From positions 31,251,319-31,315,318 of the forward strand of contig CM067592.1 in assembly GCA_034336665.1 (NCBI GenBank): 64,000 bases of DNA, given 5' to 3'. Under the pieces are notes generated by a model. The model was not told the DNA's origin. It searched no databases and saw only the letters and a program-made list of their open reading frames with translations. Both the position numbers and the translations under genes were made by a program. The DNA comes from Luscinia megarhynchos (lineage: Eukaryota; Chordata; Aves; Passeriformes; Turdidae). Positions 21,699-33,920 of the stretch are shown piece after piece (positions within the stretch are counted from its first letter, which is position 1; every line of letters starts with the position of its first letter).

Positions 21699-24600
21699 CA
21701 CTTTTCTAGATTTGTTTTTCCATCTCCTTTATCTATTTCTCTAAGAATAAATCCACTTACATACCTAACAACATTTGTCCAAACAGTGATTCAAAGTGTT
21801 GGAAGCATAAAAAACCAGCTATCTATCACAGTGGTTAACCCATTCACTATCTTTTCTCTTTTGTTTAAAAGAGAGCATACTGAAAATTCCGAATTTCAAA
21901 AATTCAAATTTCTTGCATGTTATGTAAGCACCCAATGCAACTACTTGCTGATGTAAAACTGCTAACAGTTGCTTATGCAACCAAATGTGACCCAAATCAG
22001 TTAATTTTTAGCTGCAGACATAAAATGAAGACATCAGTTAGGAAAGACATGAGTTCTGGTATCAGATTAGATTTCTGTACACTTTGCATGGTGAGGCTGG
22101 GTATCAATAGGAAACACGCTAATGGCATTAGTGGCCTAAAATGTCCTTTACCCACTATTGACTGATAATTAATATACAGAGTTTTTACTGTGTTACAGTC
22201 TCTTCTTTTTCTGCAGGTTTAATTCTGATGGTATTGACAGTAACAAAGTCTATCAAAGTGCATTATTAAGAGATGTTTATTTTTTTCTTAAAATTACTGT
22301 ATATCTATGATGCAAGATAAAATTAATCTGGAATAATCTTATCTAGCAAAAAATATACCTTTTGTCATTAACACTCCATCCGGATGTCCAAACCTGGTCA
22401 GATACTGATACAATGAGGCATTCAAGTATATTGACTGTTACTATTCACAATAGGGAGATAAACTAAAAATATGTCCTACTTTCAAGCAATAGGTGTAAAG
22501 CAGTCCTCACACAGGAAGTCACCTCAAATCATGTAATAATTAAGAAACAATGCAGTTTTTTACAAACATTTTACCAAAAACTCTCACAAAATTGTACAAT
22601 ATTTCCAGTATCAATACAGATAACTTGTTAGTAGTGCAGAAATCTGGAATGCTTAGCAATGCAATAGGAATTAAATATTTTGGTATTGGCTCTCATGCAT
22701 ACACAGCAAGACCCAAGTGTGGAAATACAGAGGCGACCAGAAATGCTTATTATTAGAAAGATTATGTGGCAAGTGGCACAGCAGTTAAAAATTCAACACT
22801 TTGAAAATAAAAGGAAAGTAGCAATCTACTGTCAAAATGATGTAACATGAAAGAATTTTGTCTGGTTTTTATGAGTTTTACTGACCACAGTTTTGAGGGG
22901 ATAGATGCTTTTCTTATCATTCACTGGTGACTGCATGTAGCATGTGTAAAGCCAATGATAGCATGAGAGTTACAAGTGTGCAGAGAAGGGGGGCAGCAGG
23001 AGCTCTTTTTCCAATAAACTCTACATGGAAGAAGTTAGGAAGAACCGAGAGTCACTCAAAGACATACTCATGTTAGAAATCTAAAATGGCAAAGGTGTTT
23101 TTTGAAAGCCCATCTAAAGTTAAAACACATAGGAATTTATATTGTATGATGAGTAAGCAGTGGGAACCAGTATCATATATGCCTACAAAGTAAACTGACC
23201 CCTTTCCTCTTCCCTCAAGGTGAGATCCCTTTGAAAGTGTGAACCTTGATATCCATTATTTCAGTGCTGCACACTCATGATGCATAAGCACTACTTGCAT
23301 TTTGTATGCATGTCTGCAGAAAATAAGAACACTATTGCAATCATATGCTTTTTAAAAATTCCTCCAACTTTTTTTCTTTAATGACTTTTTTTTCCCTTTG
23401 TAAGCTCTAGGACAGGTTTGGATTTCCTGAACCCACATAGTAGTGAAAAGGTTTGGTCCATAAAGATGATGGAAGTGATACCAGTTAGAAATCTTACCCA
23501 TGCTTGGTATTTTTTGGTTGCCTTGACGATTCATTTTTGAATAGGTAGAACTATGAGCATGTGGTGGGCAGGAAATAATTTTATTCCCACTGTTTCACTT
23601 AAATAATCCAAAACTGGTTGATAAATAAATTGGAGAAATATGAAGTGTGTAGTACTTTGCAGAATTTTATAACTTATTATTTGTCAGGGTTTATTGTTTA
23701 ATCAGGTATTTTTTCTAACAACCTCAATTTTGTATTAAGTACTTACAAAACTTCAAAATAAATTCTTATAATTTAGCTGAACTGCATAAAATTCCCTTCC
23801 CTAGCAACTATTTTTGATAACTTGCTTGTTATGCATTTTATTTCTTTTGATTTAAATAAAGAAGCAAGATATGATTTCTTCACAAACATAAGAAGATAAA
23901 TGAGACTGCAAGTACCACTTTAAACACTGCATATTTAATTTAAAACAATGGGTTTTTTATTTTGTTCTGCACCTTAATTGTTATATGAATGCAAATAGAT
24001 AAAAAGTTTCAAACAATCAAAATGTATGTGACTTAAGCCATAGCTGAACCAAGCTCTATCTCCATGAACATTTCTGAGGAAGACCAGTACAATTGGATTC
24101 ACTGAGGCTGTCCATGTGTGTAAATGCATTCAGGATTGGACCTTTCAGATCCTTGCTTTTGTTTCTTCTGCTATATGTCTGAATGTGAATTTCACAAATA
24201 TGGCTAAATGAACTTATTTCCTTCCAGTGGATAAAGCAAATTAATGAGAATGCCTAAACCTGATATTGACCGATTGGTCTCCCTACAACAGTTTTTCCTT
24301 GATGTAACTAAGATTAATTTCAAGTATCTATTTTTTCCTGGCAATATACTATTTGTGATGCAAAAGAAATAAACCACTCTACAAACCCGGTAAGTGAAAC
24401 TAAAATTGGTATCAAATGGAATCAGTCGTTTATGTGGCAAATGATTTATAGATGTATTAGGGAGATACGCAGGATATAGTTCTCTGTGCAGACATAAAAC
24501 AGAGTTTTATTTAGTGTAGCCTCTTTCAAACAAGCTGTATCCTAAAATGCTGCACAGACTTATATTCTAGTGTTACACTGAAATTGTAAATAATAGCAGA

Positions 24601-25539
24601 GGGAGAAATTAAGAAACACAGGTAAAAGGAGCATTTTCAACTGAGGCCTGAAAAGAAAAAAAAGTTGCCGACAAAGCATAGACTAACAGCGGAAGGTAGA
24701 GAAGAGATTGTATGAGCCATGACAAGAGCCTGTGGTGGGAGATAGAGGAAATCATTGAGCTGAGCCAGAAGACCAAGATCTAGGAATACAGTGGTCCAAT
24801 TTTCCCAGCACACATAAAGACTTACAGTCTCTACTGAGATTGACAAGACAATGTGAGCATTCAAGGCCAAAATTTGGTCTCTCCTCTGAATTTGGCTTAT
24901 TCTCCAGTATAGATTGTAAACAATTCTGTCATCTTCACAGGATCTCAGAATACTTTTCCAGTGTAACTGGATCTAAAAACTGAATTTTGTGAATCCATCT
25001 GATTGAACAAATGCATATTTTACTGTTTTGGATTTGTTTGGTTTGGGTCAGTTTTTGTTATGAGTAATCATCTAGTCTATGGTACATTCTGAAGTGAATG
25101 CTAAATGGATAAAAAGGGAAGGTTGGTCAATATGATTGCAGTTTTTCTATGCACATGTAATAACATAAAAGCAATGATACATGCTGAAACAGGTTGGCAG
25201 AATAATCTTTTAATAAATGTGACTGAAAAAGTCCTTGCCCTCAAGTTCAGATCCTGTAAAAGCTAATTTTTCAGGTACAGTCAGTGTAAGAATCACTCTG
25301 TCTCACAGAACTGTCATGGATTCTCACTAAAACCACCTAAATCAGGCAACAAGTAGAAATTAAGGTTCTTAAATTAAATGGAAGCTAACAGAGGCTTAAT
25401 TAAGTAGATACAGAGAAAGCTTTCCTAGGTTTAGGGATTTTTTATTATGAGGCTTAATACCACACCCTCCTTAGGTCATAGACAGCAATGCTTTTGAAAG
25501 AAATTTCCAGTTATTTCAAGGCTCACAATATGTTGCTAT
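21699..25539. other. BNC2: Intronic stretch, nothing recognised
   Basis: AT-rich noncoding sequence. Open frames are short and have no known motif. Confidence 0.55.
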
Positions 25540-25890
25540 GGTGCATGCTGCCGAAGAGAATAAGCTAATGGGCTCTCTCTTTAATGTGATTAGAGCTATT
25601 ATTGACATAATGCCAGAAGACGCAAAACCATTAGCATTACACTACAGCTCACTTCAGTCACTACTCAGATTTAGCATTTGATCCACAATTTTAATTTTGC
25701 TCTGCTCTATTCAGGGCTGCATTACACAAAATGCATAATTAAAAGCTGATGTGATTCTCTCTACTTCTCAAATTAAAAACATAGCAAACATTTGTAGTTC
25801 TAATCCACTAGAAATTAATAAACCAAACATTGCCTTTTATCCTCATTCCTCGGTGCAATTCAGGATTCATGCTGGGAATATTTTACAATG
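25540..25890. promoter_or_regulatory. Candidate conserved noncoding element
   Basis: A high-complexity block with many TAAT/ATTA cores (GCTAATGGGC, TTTAATGTGATTAGAGC, ACCATTAGCATTACAC, GCATAATTAAAAGC) and no simple repeats or open frame. It reads like a developmental enhancer, but this is a judgement on texture only. Confidence 0.4.
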
Positions 25891-28800
25891 CAACAGAAAA
25901 CTACACTGAGAGCCACTGCTCAAAAGGAAAGAACAGTGTCTAAAGCCTGTACTGTACTGCTGGGAGAACTTGAAGGATGGCACAATACTGACAGCCTCAC
26001 TATTCCTGAAGTTATACTAGGAGATGTTTCTCAATGTCCTATTCTTATAAGCTCTTACAATTTTTCCTTTGTTAGCTTTCTGTGGTGACTAAAGAAGAGT
26101 AAAGTTATGGGTGGTTTTGATTTTGAAAAATCACACAACTTTTGAATTGAGAGATTGCAAAGTAAATACAAGAATAGTGCTCATCTTAAGCAAATTTACT
26201 CATTAGTCCATGTTGCAGATCAGCCCAAGCATCATAGTGTACAATTTGTCCTAAACACACAGATAGGTGTTATAACAAGACTTAAGGCATACTGCACCCA
26301 CACTACCATTTGCCCATGCTCCCAGTTTCAGTGTCAAACTGCAACATTATAAATAATGCAGAACAACTAACTGGATAGGAAGTTAGAAGTTTAATAGAGA
26401 TGTATGCCAAGTGAAATTGCATTCGTGTTTTTCTAGCTCGCATTTCTTCCCCAGATCTTTCCATGAACAGTAGACATGAGTGCAGCTTTTTTACTGTAAA
26501 AATGTTGATAGTGCAGGTGGCAGCAGAAAAAGTTTCAAAATTTCATTCCATTTGTGGAAGAAAATAATCAGCCCAGAAAATGCTAAATCATTTAATTTTA
26601 TAAAAAAATCACTGAGTTGTGTAAAAAGAATTCAGTTAGAATACAGTTCAGGTATAACAACATATTTAAAATGTACTGAAAATAAGTTTTAGCATAAGCT
26701 CAAATGTTTACTTACATGATACAGTAAAAAGGGGTTGAATCCTAAAGCTTTGGATTCAAATTGTAGGTGCAAATGTACACATCTATATAGACAAGTATCA
26801 AGAGTACAAACATACACTGGCACCTGGATTTTATACAAACAATAAAATATATATTTTAATAGCAACTAATTATGAATTCATAGTCAAAACTAAACAAATA
26901 TATTTTAACTCCTCTTCAGTGTTAAGAATTGCTTTAAAACTTATTACTTCTCAGTTCCTTAAAGCAATCCAACTGCCTATGGTACAACCATCATTTTAAA
27001 CATATCTTAAAACCTGTATATTAGATAACTGGACAATTTTGTAACTAAGCAAAAGCTGAAGACTTAATCTTCTTTTAAAATTTGAGATGACTTAATAATT
27101 AGATGTTTTGCTGCAGCTTATCTGTCACTTTTTGGCAATGGGAGTCTGGGTAGACACTGACCAAATGCTGACTATAACTATATATCATCTTGAAAATCTT
27201 GCTGTCATTTATATCAGAAATAAAGATAATTTCACCTCACTCTCAAAAGCATCACGGCTGCCAATCACAGAGCCCATTGCTCTTCTTAGGGCTTTTTTTC
27301 CTGTTGCAGTTGGACTGAAAACTTCTTAACTGAAATATTACTATCTAGCATGTAAATATACTTACTGCTTTTACTCAAGCCTGGTAGAATCCAAGTCGTT
27401 TGGAGTTGCTTGCTAGACAGTTGTTTTATGTATAAATACTACTGAAAATACTGGCAATCATAGGTAAATTTAATATAAAAGAGAAGATTTTCTTATGAAA
27501 AATATCTAACGAGACATATAATTAATTCAAGCACATATTAGGAAGCTAAGGGAAACAAACATCGAAGATGGTTTATCAGTATTCACATATGGTTAGCACT
27601 TAGATCTCTAGGAAGAGTTCTTGAGCCATGGCTATATGCTTTGCTAAAGACTTTACTTAGTAATGACATGCAAAAAATATTAGGAGTGAAATCTGGTATT
27701 AATGAAGCCAGTGGAAACAATCTCATACCTTTGGATTTACCTTGGATTAACACAGCAGAGCAAAACTGAACCTGTGCCCTTCCTGAGTCCAGGCCCAAAT
27801 GGACACTTTTCCACATAAACATAAACCATGTACACACTTTTCTCCTGCCCAAGTGACATACTAGTTTTTGGCCTGAGCAAACTACTAGAGTGCATATGTG
27901 GCAATTTTGCATGGGCCAAATTAAGTAGAAAGTCCTTCCAAGAAGGGTTCAACATCAAGTGCATTCAGGTCTGATACAAATCATTGTGTTTTTACCTGCT
28001 GTTGGGTCACCAAACACAGAGCTCAAAGCTTTAGTTTTCTTATGCTGTGCACAAGGCCTGGAAGACTTCTACTAATTCACATTTTATTTAAATATCTCCA
28101 AGTAAAGGGTCTCCATATATTACTTTATTTTCACTTCACTTTAAAATTAGAATTTTTATGCATCTTAATAACAAAAATCTAATCTGATTAGATTCAGATC
28201 TCTTATTACTCAAAAACTCATACTTCTGAAGTTTTTCAGCTCATGCGTTCTGGGAAAAAAATTACTATTTTAAATTTATTTTTTTTCAGAATTAAAAAGG
28301 ACTGCCATAGGATTCATATTGCAATTTTGATTGCAATATTCCATATGTAGAGACTTCTGGGCTTTGTAAGTATAAAAATCTTCTGATGTTTGAAGCACTT
28401 ATTGAAAATTCAAAAGAAAGTAATTTCCTCTACAATGACACATGGTGGCAAATCCTCCTATGCTCCTTGTCCAAATTCTACTGATATTTGTGCTCGAATA
28501 ATGAGTACAAGGATGTATGCCAAATGTATTTACCCTTTCTCTGATAACAATCTTTACCATCATTACAGTCCATTTCCTTACCAGTATTGAATTAATGGGT
28601 TTGGATAAATCTTCTGCCAAATGTATCATACAAAACCAATTAGGAATTCTTAAAGGATCGAAAGCATCCTCTGGTCCCAGTGAGTCTGTACCCACTGGCT
28701 GGCAATATGGCTAGTGAACATTTTAAAACCAATGAAAAGAAAAGCAATGAAGGAAAAATGAGTGTGATCTATAGAATGAAATACCATCAATCAATATGGC

Positions 28801-31202
28801 AAACGAGAGAAATTTATTTCAAAATAATATTCTGTCTGACTCACAACACGCCGAGTCTTCTTGCTTACCCCCTCTCAGTGAACCAGATTACCTTAAATCA
28901 TGTCCAGTCTAGATCACGCCTTGTGTTTGAAGGAGAGGCAGGTCTGTGTGGAGGGAGTTGCCCTACCTGAGCTATTGGCATATCCATATCTACCGCTATA
29001 GGAAAGGCAAAGAAAAAGTCATGACAAAAATAATGTCTAAATATCTTGAGATTTCATGCAGCAAAAAGAAAAAAACCAAAAACCAAAACCAACAAAAACC
29101 TATCACATTGGCAAAGTGAATGGCAATGCAGATAAATAATAGATTAATTAACAAGAGATAAGTACAATTCAATAGTGTAATACTCTTCCTAAGCTGCATC
29201 CCCAGTTATCTCTGAACCGCAGTGGACTAATTGAATCCTAGAAATGTCTCATTAGATAAAAGTATAAACATAATAGCAATACTATAATTGATAAACTTTT
29301 TATTCCTCATTCCTTATTTTCAATCTTGCTCCTGTATTTCCTTACTTCACACCTCTTCAGCTGTGTTCTGGCCACCTACTCTGTTCTACCAAGCAGAATG
29401 ACTGCTAATACCTTCCTACACAAAATGTACCTGATGTGAGACGCTCTTCCCAAAGTTGCCAGGATAGCCACAGATATGTGCCAAAACCAATAAAAATTGT
29501 GCACTCATTCATAAAATGGAGGGTCACCAGAGTGCCTGATTGCATTATGGGTTGCTTCCATCCAACATTGATCTCCTTATAGAGATTGCTTGCATTCTGT
29601 TTAAAACAATAAAATTCTGCAAGCCATGGAGACTACTGAGGCTGAAGTGCATCTCACTTGCAGACATGTAAATGTGAGTTGTTACTGTTTCATAGCAGCA
29701 CAAAGGAGAAAGGAGTAAGACTGGAAACAGGCAGAAAACAAAAAGGAAAATACTTAAACTTAGAACACTCAGGCAGAAGGAGTTTAAATTGTGACCTTTT
29801 TCTTGGATGGTCTATCACTTAATCTCTGTTTTTATCCTTCAGTGAAAACGGAATTTTCTGCCTAAAACCATCCTTTAATGCAAATTATAAGACAAAGGAA
29901 CTGCTGGATGTAATAAGTGCAGATCATCTCCTGTACAGGAGATTTTTAGCTGAGGAAGCACAAGACCGAAATTAGCCACATGGAAGCTGGTGGACTGCAC
30001 ATGAGCACATTTTAAGTATGCAAGCATGGTTTTGTACCACCAAGATGATAGCATTATCTATTAAAATAAATCTACTTTTGCAATAGAAAAAGAGATCTTG
30101 TCACTTAGTGTAAGGGGGAAGAAATATCATTCCCACACTATTGACAGCTATCAGCTGAGCTAAGCAGAATGAGCTGAGCATATAGATGAAGACACAGGTT
30201 AGTTTAATTCTACTGTAGGGAACATAAAATCATGACACTCTACTATTCATAATGTGTGTGTGTAGGTTTCTACATCTTTACATACTAGAAGAACTTAGTA
30301 TAATGCATGAGGTGCAGCAGATATTCAGCTCTCCTGCCAGCCCATCTATAAAGATAAAGCAATGTAGTGAATTGTTTTTTGTTTAGAAAAAAAAAATTAA
30401 GGGGAAATTAGTCATGGTGTTTGATGATGACAAAAAGAATTTTAAAAACCCCATTTTTCTCACATGGCCTAAGACCATTTTTCCATTGTAAGTTTCCAGA
30501 ATACAAGTCACAATGTGGATGTTTGGTGTCAGTGCAAGTTAGCAGTAAGGAAAAGGTCCAACTAACTAGAGGCAAACTGATTGGAATCAGACTCTGGCTA
30601 AGACCCAGCATCATCTGTGCTGTGCTCAACAGAAACCAATGCCATGGCAATGCAAGAAGCAGCAACCTGTCTGACAAGAATCAGACCCAAAGTGTGGGCA
30701 AATACCAACTGTGGCACAGTCAGCTTTACTGAAAATATGTCTGTGATGACTTGCAGTATCCACTGCTGCTCCTCAGCTCTGAGGTTCTACTGTCAAAATA
30801 TGTTGCCAGTCAGAATCAATTATGCCAGACCACTGGATCATGCTTATGAACACAAAAAAACCCACCCCTAGCTTTAAAGACCATCTTTGTAGGTGTAGCA
30901 CTGGCTCTCTATTGAGAAGAAATAAAATATAGCTTAATAATAAGACAGCAAAAAATCATTCAACATGCAAAGAAAAAAAAATCACTAAGCTGTTATTAGT
31001 GTATATTTTGTTAGAGGTTATGAAACTAGAAATTCTGTATTCTGCTTTTGTACAAAACTGTCCTTTTGAGATAATGTCCAATAATAAAAAACCAGACATG
31101 AATCAACAATTAACTGTCTTTATAAAATGAAAAGAAAGGGCAAAACTCAAATCTCCATAATAGTTAATAAAGATTGCAATATCTGTTTACTTACAAGATT
31201 AA
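25891..31202. other. BNC2: Intronic stretch, nothing firmly recognised
   Basis: Noncoding AT-rich sequence. A short stretch at 27684-27722 (GAAATCTGGTATTAATGAAG and following) resembles an ancient amniote repeat. An A/C-rich patch lies at 29061-29099. No exon or RNA gene was seen. Confidence 0.55.
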
Positions 31203-32160
31203 TTTCACAGAATTTTTACGGTTGGAAGAAATCTTTGGAGATCATCTAATCCAATCTGCTGCCACAGCAAACTGTCCAAGTGGGTTTTGGATGTCTCCTG
31301 AGAGGAAGATTCCATGATCTCCCCAGGCAGCCTGTTCTAGGGCTCTGCCAGCCTCAATGTACAGAAATTCTTCCTTACATTGAGGTGAACCTTCTTGTGT
31401 TTTAGTTTAGGGCTATTACACCACATTATGCCCATTTTGGCTTCGGGCACCATTGAAAAGAGTCTGGCACCATCCTCCTGACACCACCTTTGAGGTGTTT
31501 CTATGTATTGATGAGATCCCCTCTCAGTCTTCTCTTCCCCAGACCAAACAGAGCCAGCTCCAGCTCCCAGAGTCTCTCCTCACAAGAGAGAAGCTCCAGA
31601 CCCCTGATCATCCTTGTGGCTCTCCACTGGACCCTCTCCAGCAGCTCCTTGTCTCTCTTGTGCTGAGGAGCCCAGAAGTGGACACAGCACTCCAGGTGTG
31701 GCCTCACCAGGGCTGAGTAGAGGGGAGGGATCACCTCCCTCCCCTGCTGGCCACACTCTTCCCAGAGCAGCCCAGGATCCCCTTGGCCCCTGGCCACAGG
31801 CACTGACAGCTCATGGACAGCTTGTGATGCACCAGGAGCCCCAGGTCCTTCTCTAGAGCTGCTCTGCAGGAGCTCAGCCCCAGCCTGTGCTGGCACTTGG
31901 GGCTGCTCCTCCCCAGGTGCAGACCTGGCACCTGCCCTTGCTGAGCCTCTTTAGGTTTCTCTCTGCCCAACCCTCCAGCTGATCCAGGTCCCATGGAATG
32001 GCAGCAGAGCCTTCAGGTGGATCAGCCACTCCCCCCAGTTTAGTGTCACCACTTGCTGAGAATTCAATCCCTTCCTCCAGGTCATTGATAAACAAGCTGA
32101 ATAAGACTGGTCCCAGTATTGATCCCTTGGGAATACCACAGACTGCAGACCTCTGATTTG
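31203..32160 (-). mobile_element. CR1 LINE fragment, 5'-truncated, minus strand
   Basis: Read from high to low coordinates it encodes remnants of the CR1 reverse-transcriptase C-terminal half: FINDLEEG near 32080, [49 protein letters not shown] near 31700, [15 protein letters not shown], then KRRLRGDLI. It ends in the CR1 3' untranslated tail (revcomp of CAGAATTTTTACGGTTGGAA at 31208-31227). The catalytic F-A-D-D is replaced by S-A-S-G-D, and the frame is shifted upstream of 32080. It lies in the same orientation as BNC2. It is better preserved and more GC-rich than the copy at 16742. Confidence 0.95.
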
Positions 32161-33780
32161 GATTCTACTGGAGTAGAATTTCTGGTACTTATACATATTT
32201 AAATATATGTAAATAAACTTATCAAAGTACTTACTTTTGATATATGTAGGTAGACCTGTACTGACTCTATATGCTTTTAGCATAAGCATGCACAAATTTT
32301 GAGCTCGGACCTCTGAATTTTAACATAATTTAAATTATAAATATTAAAAAACCCACATACAGATATGAAAAAAATCTCCAGCAAGTTTTGCAATTAAAAT
32401 CTCTTGCCAATTAGTTGTGTGAAAAAAAAAAGGAGCTACAGAAAAGAGACTACCAAATGTTTTCTAAACCACAAAACCCAGTTAATGTAGAAGGCAGAAA
32501 AGAGTGGAATTGTTGTATTAGAAGTAAAACATCAGTCAATTGTAAGGAAATTTAAGTAGTTCTGGTCTCAGATGGATTTTCAGTAAATTTGCAATGTATT
32601 GCACACAGGTCAAGGCTATTCTTACCCTAAATATACTTAAAAAGCCAGAAATACTAACCTGAAACTGTGAAAATGTTTGCTACCATAATACAATAAAATT
32701 ATTGTAGTAACAACACAACCAATAAATCACAGAATATTGTATTTAATTCTTTACTTTTGTGTAGGTGATTGATGATGTGTCTCTGTACATAGAGTAGCAA
32801 CATTTTTTGCAGTCTTTTTATCTTCACTACTCTGCTCAATCACCAGGTGATGAGACAAATTTTCAGTGGTTGTGAAACGATGATCTGTGGTCAGACTATA
32901 GGATTTGCTACTTCTGTTACAGTTTGGATGAAAAACCCCCCAAAAACCTTGACAAAAACATGCTGAGAAGAACAAAGTAAAATATTTACTGCTGGCTGTT
33001 AAAATACATCCTTCAAGTTAAAGCTAATGTGCTTTCCAATATAGGAACATTACCAAGGGGTCAGCATTGCAGCATTAAAATTTTAGAAACCAGGACTCTC
33101 AGGAGCAGTCCGTGGTCTTACAAGCAAAGGAACACAAATAGAGTGATGGAGTCACTGAACCACAAACAGTAGTTTTTAAGTGAAAAGTCATGCAAAGGTA
33201 CAAGGGCCTCAGGTCTCTGGTGTAACAGGTACATCTATGTCTGCCTATCAGCTCACTCAAGTGCTATTAAAGGCCAACCAATCCATCTGAGTGGGCCCAT
33301 TTGCTCCTTGCAGGTACAAATGGCTATTTGCTGTACATATGCGATTACACACTCACTTCCTTTGCCCTATGCTAACAGCATGTAAAACAAAAAAGTGCCA
33401 TTTTATGTACACAAAGGCACTTATCTGGGGCCCTTGGGCTCTGAATACAAAGCACTCTGAATAGATTGATGGTACTGCGGTGGGGACAAACAGGAAATGG
33501 ACAACTGTATTTCCCAGGTTAATAGCGTAATGATTCTCTATTGCTAAAAAACTTGTGCACTTCACCACCTTTTGCTACAGATTTTTCCAGAGTAGAAAGA
33601 TCAGCTATAATGGAAAGCAGACAGATGCTATTCAGGCAAAGGATGCTAAGAAAGTAAAAAGAGTTGGTGAGGGTTTCTGGACTTCTCTTCTGATTGCTGT
33701 TATATTTCTGCAGTTTCTGCTACTGCTGACTTAAATGTATCAATGCACAACTTTCTTTTTTATTTTGCAGTTTTTCCTTG
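32161..33780. other. BNC2: Intronic stretch, nothing recognised
   Basis: Noncoding sequence after the CR1 fragment, without recognisable features. Confidence 0.55.
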
Positions 33781-33920
33781 TTGTGTTTTTTCTTTTTATT
33801 TTGTTTGGTTTGGTTTTTTGTTTGGGATTTTTTTTTGGTTAAGTTTGATTTGGTTTGGTTTGTTTTTTTTGTTTGGTTTTTTTTTGTATTTTTTTGTTTG
33901 TTTGTTTGTTTTGTTTTTGC
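33781..33920 (+). repeat. T/G low-complexity tract
   Basis: About 140 bp nearly limited to T and G on the plus strand: TTTGGTTTGG units, long T runs and (TTTG)n at the right end. The apparent hydrophobic, Phe-rich open frame over it is an artefact. Confidence 0.9.
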
